A stretch of DNA of 7,653 nucleotides from the NCBI GenBank assembly GCA_910588755.1, contig CAJUQZ010000139.1, forward strand, positions 3,906 through 11,558, written 5' to 3'. The stretch's first letter is position 1. Each line of letters opens with the position of its first letter. The translations under genes and the position numbers were made by a program. Positions 1 through 5,485 of the stretch are shown here, in pieces. The notes beneath the pieces were generated by a model. It was not told the origin of the DNA. It saw only the letters and a program-made list of their open reading frames with translations, and did no database searches. The DNA is from an uncultured Lachnospiraceae bacterium (GTDB lineage: Bacteria; Bacillota; Clostridia; Lachnospirales; Lachnospiraceae).

Positions 1-270
1 CGCAAACAGGATGAGATCTGCAATATCAAAAACGGTCTTAATTTTGCAAAAAAAGTTTTGACGACTGGTGAATGCGGCCTGTTGATCTTAGACGAAGTGC
101 TTGGGCTGATCGACAATGGCATCATCACGACCGCTGATCTGGGACATATCCTAGAGGCACGGTCCGAGGATATGGACATTATCCTGACAGGGAGACGGCT
201 TAGTGATGATGTGTGTCAGCTGGCTGATGAGATCTATAGGATTGAGGCAGTGAACTATAAGATTTATTAG
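1..270 (+). CDS. Corrinoid adenosyltransferase-like protein (CobA/CobO/BtuR family), 3' end only
   Basis: The reading frame is open from the first base and ends at TAG 268-270, so 89 C-terminal residues are visible and the start lies outside the window. The fragment has LLILDE (fragment residues 27-32), matching the Walker B-like strand of P-loop ATP:cob(I)alamin adenosyltransferases, and ILTGR (61-65) followed by an LADEIYRIE stretch, matching the family's C-terminal VLTGR...LAD.VtE segment. Known members transfer the adenosyl group of ATP to cobalt of reduced corrinoids in the cytoplasm. The chain stops where classical CobA/CobO proteins continue with a KH...GI.A..GIEY tail, so this is a short variant. 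The N-terminal P-loop cannot be checked here, so the activity is inferred from family resemblance. It is closed by its own terminator and is transcriptionally separate from the dap operon. Confidence 0.75.
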   Translation, partial: RKQDEICNIKNGLNFAKKVLTTGECGLLILDEVLGLIDNGIITTADLGHILEARSEDMDIILTGRRLSDDVCQLADEIYRIEAVNYKIY

Positions 271-297
271 GTTTATGTCAGGATTATGATAGGAAAT

Positions 298-342
298 CCG
301 AAAAGATATCGTGCATTTATGCCGTATTTTTTCGGGTTTTTT
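298..342 (+). terminator. Intrinsic terminator after the adenosyltransferase-like gene
   Basis: An 11-bp stem (298-308 with 325-335, one G-U pair) encloses a 16-nt loop and is followed by a run of six T (337-342). It starts 27 nt after the stop codon. It separates this gene from the promoter at 366. Confidence 0.85.
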
Positions 343-365
343 ATGTAAAAAATTTTCGCAGTTTA

Positions 366-394
366 TTGACAGTTTCTGCGCCGCGCTATATAAT
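366..394 (+). promoter_or_regulatory. Sigma-A promoter of the dapA-dapB-hisA operon
   Basis: TTGACA (366-371) and TATAAT (389-394) are both perfect consensus hexamers separated by 17 nt. Transcription should start near 401-402. That gives a leader of about 310 nt before dapA, which contains the lysine riboswitch. Confidence 0.93.
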
Positions 395-418
395 AAAGAA
401 ACGAAAAGAAATACAGCA

Positions 419-579
419 GATAGAGGTTGCGTTTTTTAAGAGTACCTTTTAGGAGGTGTCAGGCACTGATGAGGAAAGGGGAAAGGAAAGGACGCCGAAA
501 GCGGGAGCTGCCTGAAGGTTCCTGTCTTGGGCATATAGTGAAGAACTGTATGACTGTCATCAGAAGATGGAGAGCTATC
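419..579 (+). ncRNA. Lysine riboswitch (L-box) aptamer
   Basis: The leader matches the lysine riboswitch consensus in order: an AGAGGTTGCG start, an AAGAGTA loop (439-445), GGACGCCGAAAGCG (490-503), CTTGGGC (526-532), GACTGTC (552-558) and GGAGAGC (569-575). Helices visible by eye are P1 (419-423 with 575-579), part of P2 (429-432 with 492-495), P4 (532-539 with 545-552, one G-U, 5-nt loop) and P5 (558-561 with 566-569, AGAA loop). This RNA class binds L-lysine and usually turns off lysine synthesis or uptake genes. It lies in the leader of dapA and has a terminator downstream, which fits lysine-induced transcription termination. The exact pairing of P3 and the pseudoknot was not resolved by hand. 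Confidence 0.93.
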
Positions 580-630
580 GTATTACCAGAGCCTGTATAT
601 CTGGCGAATGGTATTTTCAAGTATGGGACG

Positions 631-663
631 CCGGTCATCTAAGATGAGATGCTCGGTTTTTTT
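631..663 (+). terminator. Riboswitch-controlled terminator (expression platform)
   Basis: A 10-position stem (631-640 with 647-656, one T/C mismatch and one G-U) with a 6-nt loop is followed by seven T (657-663), and it lies 50 nt upstream of dapA. Between a lysine aptamer and its target gene this is expected to form when lysine is bound. A competing antiterminator is not certain by eye. One candidate pairs AGATG (565-569, the 3' arm of P5) with CATCT (636-640, in the 5' terminator arm). Another hairpin may form within 584-615. Confidence 0.88.
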
Positions 664-712
664 CATATCAGGCAGTGATATTAGGAGTCATAATAAAAGG
701 AGGATTATACCT

Positions 713-1603
713 ATGGCAATTTTTACAGGGGCAGGTGTGGCGATTGTCACGCCGATGAAACCAGACGGGGCAGTAAATTATGAGGCGTTTGCAAGGCTGA
801 TTGAGTTCCAGATCGCAAACGGTACGGATGCGATCATCGTGTGCGGGACGACAGGTGAGGCTTCGACGCTCACACACGAGGAACACTTAGAGTGTATTCG
901 TTTCTGTGTGAACACAGTCAACAGGAGAATACCTGTTATCGCGGGAACCGGCTCAAACTGCACCCAGACCGCAATCTATCTCTCACAGGAGGCGGAGAAT
1001 GCCGGAGCGGACGGACTGCTCGTGGTCACGCCTTACTATAACAAGGCGACCCAGAAGGGATTGAAGGAGCACTTTAAACTGATTGCGCAGGCGGTTCATA
1101 TCCCGATGATTCTATATAATATTCCAGGGCGGACCGGCGGTGTGAATATTCTGCCAGAGACCATCGTCTCATTGTGTGAGGAGGAGCCAAACATTGTGGG
1201 CGTGAAGGATGCGACGGATAACTTTATCCAGTATGCGAAGCTGATGGCGCTTGCGAAGGGAAAAGTGGATGTCTATTCTGGAAATGACAATCAGATCGTG
1301 CCGTTTTTGTCATTAGGGGCAAAGGGCGTCATCTCTGTCCTGTCTAATATCGCGCCACGGCAGACACATGATATCTGTGCAAAATATTTTGCAGGCGAAG
1401 TCGGGGAGAGCGCAAAACTGCAGCTTGAGGCGATTGAGTTGATCACAGCCCTGTTTAGCGAGGTGAATCCGATACCGGTCAAGAAGGCGATGAATATAAT
1501 GGGACTAGAAGCAGGAACCCTAAGACGCCCCCTGACGGAGATGGAGGATGCAAATGCTGCAAAACTTGAGGCTGCGATGAAGCGTTATGGATTGTTGGGT
1601 TGA
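713..1603 (+). CDS. dapA: 4-hydroxy-tetrahydrodipicolinate synthase
   Basis: This 296-residue cytoplasmic enzyme has the usual DapA length. It condenses pyruvate with L-aspartate semialdehyde, the first committed step of the diaminopimelate/lysine pathway. It is a TIM-barrel class I aldolase. Visible landmarks are GTTGE (45-49, containing the active-site threonines), the paired tyrosines YY (108-109), YNIPGRTGG (135-143, with catalytic Tyr135 and substrate-binding Arg140), the Schiff-base Lys165 in GVKDAT, and NPIPVK (252-257). The start is ATG 713, preceded by AAAGGAGG (696-703) at 9 nt. The frame stays open back to 608, but that stretch overlaps the riboswitch terminator and is not coding. 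It is the first gene of the operon and is controlled by the lysine riboswitch. The gap to dapB is 43 nt with no terminator. Confidence 0.97.
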   Translation: MAIFTGAGVAIVTPMKPDGAVNYEAFARLIEFQIANGTDAIIVCGTTGEASTLTHEEHLECIRFCVNTVNRRIPVIAGTGSNCTQTAIYLSQEAENAGADGLLVVTPYYNKATQKGLKEHFKLIAQAVHIPMILYNIPGRTGGVNILPETIVSLCEEEPNIVGVKDATDNFIQYAKLMALAKGKVDVYSGNDNQIVPFLSLGAKGVISVLSNIAPRQTHDICAKYFAGEVGESAKLQLEAIELITALFSEVNPIPVKKAMNIMGLEAGTLRRPLTEMEDANAAKLEAAMKRYGLLG

Positions 1604-1646
1604 CAGGATTTGGATACGGATGACAAGATGAAAGGATTTAGAGAGA

Positions 1647-2399
1647 ATGACAAAGGTAATAATGCATGGCTGTAACGGAAAAATGGGACAGATGATCACG
1701 GGAATCATCGCACAGGATCCGGATATAGAGATTGTGGCAGGTGTGGACACCTCGGACCATATCAGGAATACATACCCTGTGTTTTCCCATATTGCAGCGT
1801 GCGATATCGCGGCGGATGTAGTGATTGATTTCTGTGTGGCGCAGGCGGTTGACGGGCTTCTTGACTACTGTGTGGAGAAGCAGGTTCCGTGTGTGCTGTG
1901 TACGACTGGTCTTTCAGAGACACAGCTTACACATGTCGAGGAGGCGTCTAGAAAAGTTGCAGTGCTCAAGTCGGCCAATATGTCGCTTGGCATCAATATG
2001 CTGCTCAAGTTGTTGCAGGAGGCGGCTCAGATCCTTGCGCCCGCCGGGTTTGATATTGAGATCGTGGAGAAACATCACAACCAGAAGGTTGATGCGCCAA
2101 GCGGCACAGCGCTGGCACTCGCTGACAGCATCAATGAAGCGTTTGACAACAGTTACGAGTATGTCTATGACAGAAGCCAGGTGCGGGCAAAGCGCAGTGA
2201 CAGGGAAATTGGTATCAGCGCAGTGCGGGGCGGGACGATCGTGGGCGATCACGACGTCATCTTTGCGGGTGAGGACGAGGTGATTACGTTTTCACACAGA
2301 GCTTATTCCAAGGCGCTCTTTGGAAAGGGTGCGGTGCAGGCGGCGAAGTTCTTAAAGGGAAAGCCAGCTGGCAGGTATGACATGAAGGATGTTGTATGA
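1647..2399 (+). CDS. dapB: 4-hydroxy-tetrahydrodipicolinate reductase
   Basis: This 250-residue protein catalyses the NAD(P)H-dependent reduction that follows DapA, giving tetrahydrodipicolinate for lysine and peptidoglycan diaminopimelate. The N-terminal Rossmann fold shows GCNGKMG (8-14, the family GxxGxMG motif). CTTG (85-88) lies at the nucleotide-binding edge. The signature EKHHNQKVDAPSGTA (141-155) holds the catalytic His143 and Lys147 and the DAPSGTA substrate loop. RGG (194-196) and the GDH motif (200-202) of the C-terminal domain are also present. The length is slightly below the E. coli enzyme and typical for Bacillota. The start is ATG 1647 with AAAGGA (1631-1636) 10 nt upstream. 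It follows dapA by 43 nt and precedes the hisA-like gene by 26 nt, with no promoter or terminator seen in either gap, so the three are probably co-transcribed. Confidence 0.97.
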   Translation: MTKVIMHGCNGKMGQMITGIIAQDPDIEIVAGVDTSDHIRNTYPVFSHIAACDIAADVVIDFCVAQAVDGLLDYCVEKQVPCVLCTTGLSETQLTHVEEASRKVAVLKSANMSLGINMLLKLLQEAAQILAPAGFDIEIVEKHHNQKVDAPSGTALALADSINEAFDNSYEYVYDRSQVRAKRSDREIGISAVRGGTIVGDHDVIFAGEDEVITFSHRAYSKALFGKGAVQAAKFLKGKPAGRYDMKDVV

Positions 2400-2425
2400 T
2401 AACGGGTGTTATTGCGGAGGAATAG

Positions 2426-3214
2426 ATGGAATTTCGACCATGTATTGATATACATAACGGGCAGGTCAAGCAGATTGTCGGAAGCTCCCTTGAGGATCAT
2501 GATGACTTTGCCCGGGAGAACTTTGTGGCGTCCAGGGATGCGGAGTATTACGCGCGGTTCTACCGGGACAATGGAATCAAGGGGGGACACATAATACTTC
2601 TCAATCCTGCGTCTAGCCCGTATTATGAGGCAACCAGAAAACAGGCAGTGCGCGCGCTGGCCGCGTATCCCGGCGGACTCCAGCTTGGTGGGGGCGTCAA
2701 TGCGGACAATGCGGCGTCATATCTTGAAGCAGGGGCCTCCCATGTGATTGTGACCTCCTATGTGTTTCAGGATGGCCGTATCAATATGGAACATCTGGAA
2801 AAAATCTGTCATGAGGTGGGAAGGGAACACCTGGTGCTGGACTTAAGCTGTAGGATGAAAAACGGCCGTTATTATATTGTGACGGACCGCTGGCAGCGTT
2901 TTACGGAGGAAAAGCTTGACACAGATCTTCTTGACATGCTGATGGGTTACTGTGACGAATTTCTGATTCATGCGGTAGATGTCGAGGGCAAAAGCCAGGG
3001 AATCGAGAAGCAGCTTGTCAGACAGCTTGGCGTGTGGTGCAGCAGCCCGGGAAAGATTGCGGTCACATATGCGGGCGGCGTGCACAGCTATGAGGACATC
3101 GGGCTTATCAGACAGCTTGGCGGTGACAGAATCCATGTGACAATCGGGAGTGCACTGGATCTGTTTGGCGGGGCGCTTTCCTTTGAGGAGGTTCTTTGCA
3201 GAATAATAAACTAA
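2426..3214 (+). CDS. hisA: Phosphoribosylformimino-AICAR ribotide isomerase, eukaryotic (HIS6) type
   Basis: This 262-residue TIM-barrel protein resembles fungal HIS6 more than ordinary bacterial HisA. Shared stretches are CIDIHNGQVKQIVG (6-19), GGGVN (88-92), HVIVTSYVF (106-114), VLDLSCR (137-143), EFLIHAVDVEG (178-188), TYAGGV (214-219) and IGSALDLFGG (240-249). HisA converts ProFAR to PRFAR in histidine synthesis by an Amadori rearrangement. Asp8 and Asp139 are the likely catalytic acid/base pair, and the two glycine motifs bind phosphates. The start is ATG 2426 with GGAGG at 2416-2420, 5 nt away. It is the last gene of the lysine-riboswitch operon; no other his gene is in the window. Some HisA relatives act on other sugar-phosphate substrates, so its role in histidine synthesis is inferred from sequence similarity. 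Confidence 0.88.
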   Translation: MEFRPCIDIHNGQVKQIVGSSLEDHDDFARENFVASRDAEYYARFYRDNGIKGGHIILLNPASSPYYEATRKQAVRALAAYPGGLQLGGGVNADNAASYLEAGASHVIVTSYVFQDGRINMEHLEKICHEVGREHLVLDLSCRMKNGRYYIVTDRWQRFTEEKLDTDLLDMLMGYCDEFLIHAVDVEGKSQGIEKQLVRQLGVWCSSPGKIAVTYAGGVHSYEDIGLIRQLGGDRIHVTIGSALDLFGGALSFEEVLCRIIN

Positions 3215-3251
3215 ATTTTTCCTCGCGTGCCCGTGTGTAATGTGTAATAAG

Positions 3252-3283
3252 AAAAGCTTCGTGATATCTGTCACGAAGCTTTT
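3252..3283 (+). terminator. Terminator of the dapA-dapB-hisA operon
   Basis: A perfect 13-bp stem (3252-3264 with 3271-3283) with a 6-nt loop begins 37 nt after the hisA stop. The A-rich 5' end and T-rich 3' end mean the T-run lies inside the stem's 3' arm, with no long T tract beyond it. It could act on both strands. Confidence 0.8.
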
Positions 3284-3379
3284 GTCAGTGTCCTGCAAGC
3301 TGGCTACATTTATGGCCTGTGGTCTTGTACGGCTTTTGAAATCCAGTATTTGTATCTGGGAAAGGGCTGTTTTTTTAGA

Positions 3380-3385
3380 TATAAT
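3380..3385 (+). promoter_or_regulatory. Possible -10 element for the LytM-like gene
   Basis: TATAAT at 3380-3385 lies in an AT-rich stretch 54 nt before the gene at 3440. No good -35 hexamer is found at 16-18 nt (TGGGAA at 3357-3362 is weak). It may be a -35-poor or activated promoter. Apart from this and the terminator at 3252-3283, I see nothing in 3215-3424. Confidence 0.45.
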
Positions 3386-3439
3386 ATGATAAAATAATGA
3401 AAAACAACTTCAATACGGATAGACAAGGAGGTGTCCACA

Positions 3440-4177
3440 ATGCAAAACGGTGATGAGACAGAAAGGATTCATTACAGTGTGCAGATTGTGCCAGACCAGG
3501 CTGCGGGTACAGGCAGATATTTTTCGGTGAGTTTAAAGGTTTTTCTGATTTTTCTTACTGCGGCGGCGTTTCTGGTGATCGCAGCGCTGCTGGGCTGTTT
3601 TATTCTGGCGGGGGAACTTAGCCATGCAGACAGGGATGTGGAGACATATAAGAACCGCGCAGAGGAGCTTGAAAGGCAGAACGGGGAGCTTTTAACCACA
3701 CAGCGGGAGGTTATGAGGGAGAATGAGGAGCTGCAGGAGAAGGTTGAGATTCTAAGCGATACCATAAACGGCAAGGTACAGCAGGAACGGGAGGCTGCGC
3801 TTGCACAGGCGTGCATTCCCACAGGCTATCCGCTGCAGGGGAAAGCCTCCTACAGTGAGAGTGAGACGAAGCTGGACGGGAATCCCATCGCATACTTTCA
3901 GGCATCGCGCGGGACAAGCGTGGTTGCTACGGCAAATGGGACAGTCTCCTCGGTTGTCAGCGATGGGGCAGCGGGGTATATTGTGATGGTTGATCACGGC
4001 AACGGTTATGTTTCTGTATACCGAAACAGCGCCCGCCCAAAGGTTGAGGAGGGGGACGCGGTCACGAATACAACAGAGCTCTTTGATATAGAGACGGGAA
4101 ATGAGGTACTAGGATACCAGATTATACAAAATGAGTGCTATATTGATCCGCTAAGTCTTATGGAAACGTACGGTTAA
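3440..4177 (+). CDS. Membrane-anchored coiled-coil protein with degenerate LytM/M23 domain
   Basis: The 245-residue protein has three parts. A short cytoplasmic N-terminus leads into one hydrophobic membrane segment (about 33-58). A charged Glu/Gln-rich coiled coil follows (about 62-122). The C-terminal domain (about 127-240) reads like an M23/LytM fold, with a TSVVATANGTVSSV strand pattern and VMVDHGNGYVSVY (182-194). The metal ligands of active enzymes are missing: there is no HxxxD at the domain start, the usual YAHL is YRNS (194-197), and no HxH appears where GYQIIQ (225-230) stands. It is therefore probably a non-catalytic LytM protein acting outside the membrane, as EnvC- or SpoIIQ-like proteins do by activating or scaffolding others; that role is inference. 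The start is ATG 3440 with AAGGAGG (3425-3431) 8 nt away. An upstream in-frame GTG at 3431 overlaps this site and is not used. Confidence 0.8.
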   Translation: MQNGDETERIHYSVQIVPDQAAGTGRYFSVSLKVFLIFLTAAAFLVIAALLGCFILAGELSHADRDVETYKNRAEELERQNGELLTTQREVMRENEELQEKVEILSDTINGKVQQEREAALAQACIPTGYPLQGKASYSESETKLDGNPIAYFQASRGTSVVATANGTVSSVVSDGAAGYIVMVDHGNGYVSVYRNSARPKVEEGDAVTNTTELFDIETGNEVLGYQIIQNECYIDPLSLMETYG

Positions 4178-4187
4178 TGTTTCTTTT
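4163..4187 (+). terminator. Weak possible terminator overlapping the end of the LytM-like gene
   Basis: A 7-bp stem (4163-4169 with 4177-4183, one G-U) with a 7-nt loop spans the stop codon and is followed by four T (4184-4187). It is short and AT-rich. It is the only termination-like signal in the 21-bp gap between the two convergent genes. Confidence 0.3.
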
Positions 4188-4198
4188 GCGGGCTGTGC

Positions 4199-4510
4199 CT
4201 ACTTGGTGTTGTCAGAGTCTAGCTTGCTGGCAAGCCGCCCGAAAATCAGTTCATATCCATCACTGCCATAATTTAAGGAGCGGTTGACTCGGCTTATGGT
4301 TGCGGTTGATGCGCCTGTTTTTTCCGCGATTTCGAGATATGTTTTGTGGTCGCGCAGCATGGTGGCAACCTCAAAGCGCTGGGAGAGGGAGAGCAGTTCA
4401 TTGACAGTGCACAGGTCTTCTAGAAAATTGTAGCCTTCCTCCCTGGTTTCGAGACAGAGCAGTGCATCGATCAGGTGGTCAACTGCGTCCGTTTTAATTT
4501 TTTTATTCAT
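4199..4510 (-). CDS. YerC/YecD-type TrpR-family DNA-binding protein
   Basis: The 103-residue protein matches the TrpR-like YerC/YecD family of Bacillota in length and layout. The helical N-terminus is followed by ELLSLSQRFEVATMLRD (38-54), then a helix-turn-helix TYLEIAEKTGASTATISRVN (57-76) and the family's characteristic RSLNYGSDGYELI ending (77-89). TrpR-fold proteins bind DNA as dimers. The ligand and targets of this subfamily are not established to my knowledge, and it lacks evidence for tryptophan sensing. The start is ATG at 4508-4510 (minus), with GGGAGGTA (complement of 4521-4528) 10 nt upstream. It is convergent with the LytM-like gene and divergent from the DUF1836 gene. Operator-like repeats at its promoter suggest autoregulation, which is inference. 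Confidence 0.92.
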   Translation of the reverse strand: MNKKIKTDAVDHLIDALLCLETREEGYNFLEDLCTVNELLSLSQRFEVATMLRDHKTYLEIAEKTGASTATISRVNRSLNYGSDGYELIFGRLASKLDSDNTK

Positions 4511-4557
4511 GGTTTGATTCTACCTCCCATTGAGACGGATAATACAAAACTTTAACG

Positions 4558-4573
4558 CTGTAAAGTTTTACAG
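4558..4573. promoter_or_regulatory. Palindrome near the yerC-type start site, candidate operator
   Basis: CTGTAAAGTTTTACAG has perfect 7-bp arms around a central GT. It begins within about 2 nt of the predicted minus-strand transcription start and would block early elongation or initiation if bound. A related TAAAGTTTT lies inverted at 4546-4554, and CTGTAAAG recurs at 4604-4611. Confidence 0.5.
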
Positions 4574-4581
4574 TTTCAAAT

Positions 4582-4610
4582 ATTCTAACACATTTAAGAA
4601 GTACTGTAAA
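4582..4610 (-). promoter_or_regulatory. Promoter of the yerC-type gene
   Basis: Read on the minus strand, TTTACA (4610 to 4605) and TAGAAT (4587 to 4582) are 17 nt apart, and TGT just before TAGAAT gives an extended -10. Transcription should start near 4575, leaving a leader of about 65 nt. Confidence 0.75.
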
Positions 4611-4613
4611 GTA
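4602..4613. promoter_or_regulatory. Second CTGTAAAG site over the -35 of the yerC-type promoter
   Basis: TACTGTAAAGTA is symmetric at 10 of 12 positions. It shares CTGTAAAGT with the palindrome at 4558-4573. It covers the minus-strand -35 hexamer, so some of the match is imposed by the -35 sequence itself. Confidence 0.4.
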
Positions 4614-4643
4614 TCTAATCTGCCTAAAAAATGGTCAATGGTC

Positions 4644-4672
4644 TTGATAAGTAGTTTTGAATACTATATAAT
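4644..4672 (+). promoter_or_regulatory. Promoter of the DUF1836 gene
   Basis: TTGATA (4644-4649) and a perfect TATAAT (4667-4672) are separated by 17 nt. The predicted start is near 4679. It is back to back with the yerC-type promoter, with 33 bp between the two -35 elements. Confidence 0.85.
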
Positions 4673-4733
4673 GGAACTGCAGGGGAAGAACCTGTAGTCC
4701 GATTCTATCTGATATATAATGAAAGGCATGGTA

Positions 4734-5378
4734 ATGCATATGCATATAGACACGAAAGATTTATTGAACAGCATCATGGAGAGCTTTGACAGGATCACCT
4801 ATGTGAAATCCTCGGACATTCCAAACATTGACCTGTACATGGATCAGGTCACGACTTTTATGGATAAGAATTTTAGAAAGATCGCGCGTTATCCCAGCGA
4901 TGACAAGATCATGACAAAGACCATGATCAACAATTATGCGAAAAATGATCTGCTTCCGCCCCCGTTTAAGAAGAAATATTCAAGGGAGCATATCTTGGTT
5001 CTGATCTTTATATATTATTACAAAGGAATCCTGTCAATCAGTGATATTCAGACACTGTTAGGTCCAATCACTGAAAAATTTTTTCATAAAGATGAGGCGT
5101 TTGATATCCAGTCCATCTACGAGGAGGTTTTTCAGGTCGGGTATGACCAGATCGAGGAACTCAAGAAACATGTCATGGCTGAGTACGAATGTGCGATGGG
5201 AACCTTTGAGGAGGCCCCAGAGGACAGTAGGGAATTTTTGAAGCTGTTCTCATTTATCTGTTTTTTGAGCTTTGATGTATATATGAAAAAACAGTTGATC
5301 GAAAAGCTGATCGACGAGATTAAGGAGGGCGGCTTCCGAAAGGTAGATATAAAACAGGAGGAAAGCAAAAAAGAATAA
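4734..5378 (+). CDS. DUF1836 domain protein, putative DNA-binding
   Basis: The 214-residue protein carries a DUF1836-type region at about 32-112, centred on YPSDDKIMTKTMINNYAKND (53-72), a proline turn LLPPP (73-77), and KKYSREHILVLIFIYYYKGI (80-99) followed by SISDIQTLLGPI. The layout resembles a MerR-like winged helix-turn-helix, so DNA binding is plausible but not established. The rest is helical with a Lys/Glu-rich tail (about 197-214) and no signal peptide. Four in-frame ATGs lie at 4719, 4728, 4734 and 4740. ATG 4734 is chosen because AAAGG (4722-4726) stands 7 nt before it, while 4719 has no ribosome site and 4728 is too close. ATG 4740 remains possible. It is divergent from the yerC-type regulator; no clear terminator follows it. 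Confidence 0.82.
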   Translation: MHMHIDTKDLLNSIMESFDRITYVKSSDIPNIDLYMDQVTTFMDKNFRKIARYPSDDKIMTKTMINNYAKNDLLPPPFKKKYSREHILVLIFIYYYKGILSISDIQTLLGPITEKFFHKDEAFDIQSIYEEVFQVGYDQIEELKKHVMAEYECAMGTFEEAPEDSREFLKLFSFICFLSFDVYMKKQLIEKLIDEIKEGGFRKVDIKQEESKKE

Positions 5379-5415
5379 ATAACATATGAAATTATACGTA
5401 TATGACACACAGAAC

Positions 5416-5444
5416 TTGAAATTGTCTGACAATAGTTTTATAAT
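5416..5444 (+). promoter_or_regulatory. Promoter of the 126-residue unknown protein
   Basis: TTGAAA (5416-5421) and TATAAT (5439-5444) are 17 nt apart, giving a start near 5451 and a leader of about 35 nt. The spacer contains a perfect inverted repeat, ATTGTC-T-GACAAT (5421-5433), which could be an operator. Confidence 0.85.
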
Positions 5445-5485
5445 AATAAGGACGCACAGAGAAATTTCATGAAAGGGGGGATTCG

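Noticed and set aside
427..642. 71-codon open frame upstream of dapA
   Set aside because: It lies inside the lysine riboswitch and its terminator, starts with TTG, has no ribosome site in position and gives a low-complexity Arg/Lys-rich product.
608..712. N-terminal extension of DapA
   Set aside because: It overlaps the riboswitch terminator; ATG 713 has a perfect ribosome site and gives the normal DapA N-terminus.
401..712. T-box leader as an explanation for the long dapA leader
   Set aside because: There is no TGGNACCGCG antiterminator bulge; the conserved blocks fit the lysine riboswitch instead.
1825..2283. 152-codon frame inside dapB
   Set aside because: It is a shadow of dapB in another frame, Arg/Cys-rich, with no signals, whereas dapB has its catalytic motifs in frame.
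2843..3298. 151-codon minus-strand frame opposite hisA
   Set aside because: It overlaps the hisA coding sequence and the operon terminator; the product has no recognisable features.
3431..3439. GTG start for the LytM-like protein
   Set aside because: This GTG overlaps the last base of the AAGGAGG ribosome site; ATG 3440 is 8 nt after it.
5383..5404. Hairpin after the DUF1836 gene (CATAT...ATATG)
   Set aside because: It has only five AT-rich pairs, a large loop and no T-run, so it is not supported as a terminator.
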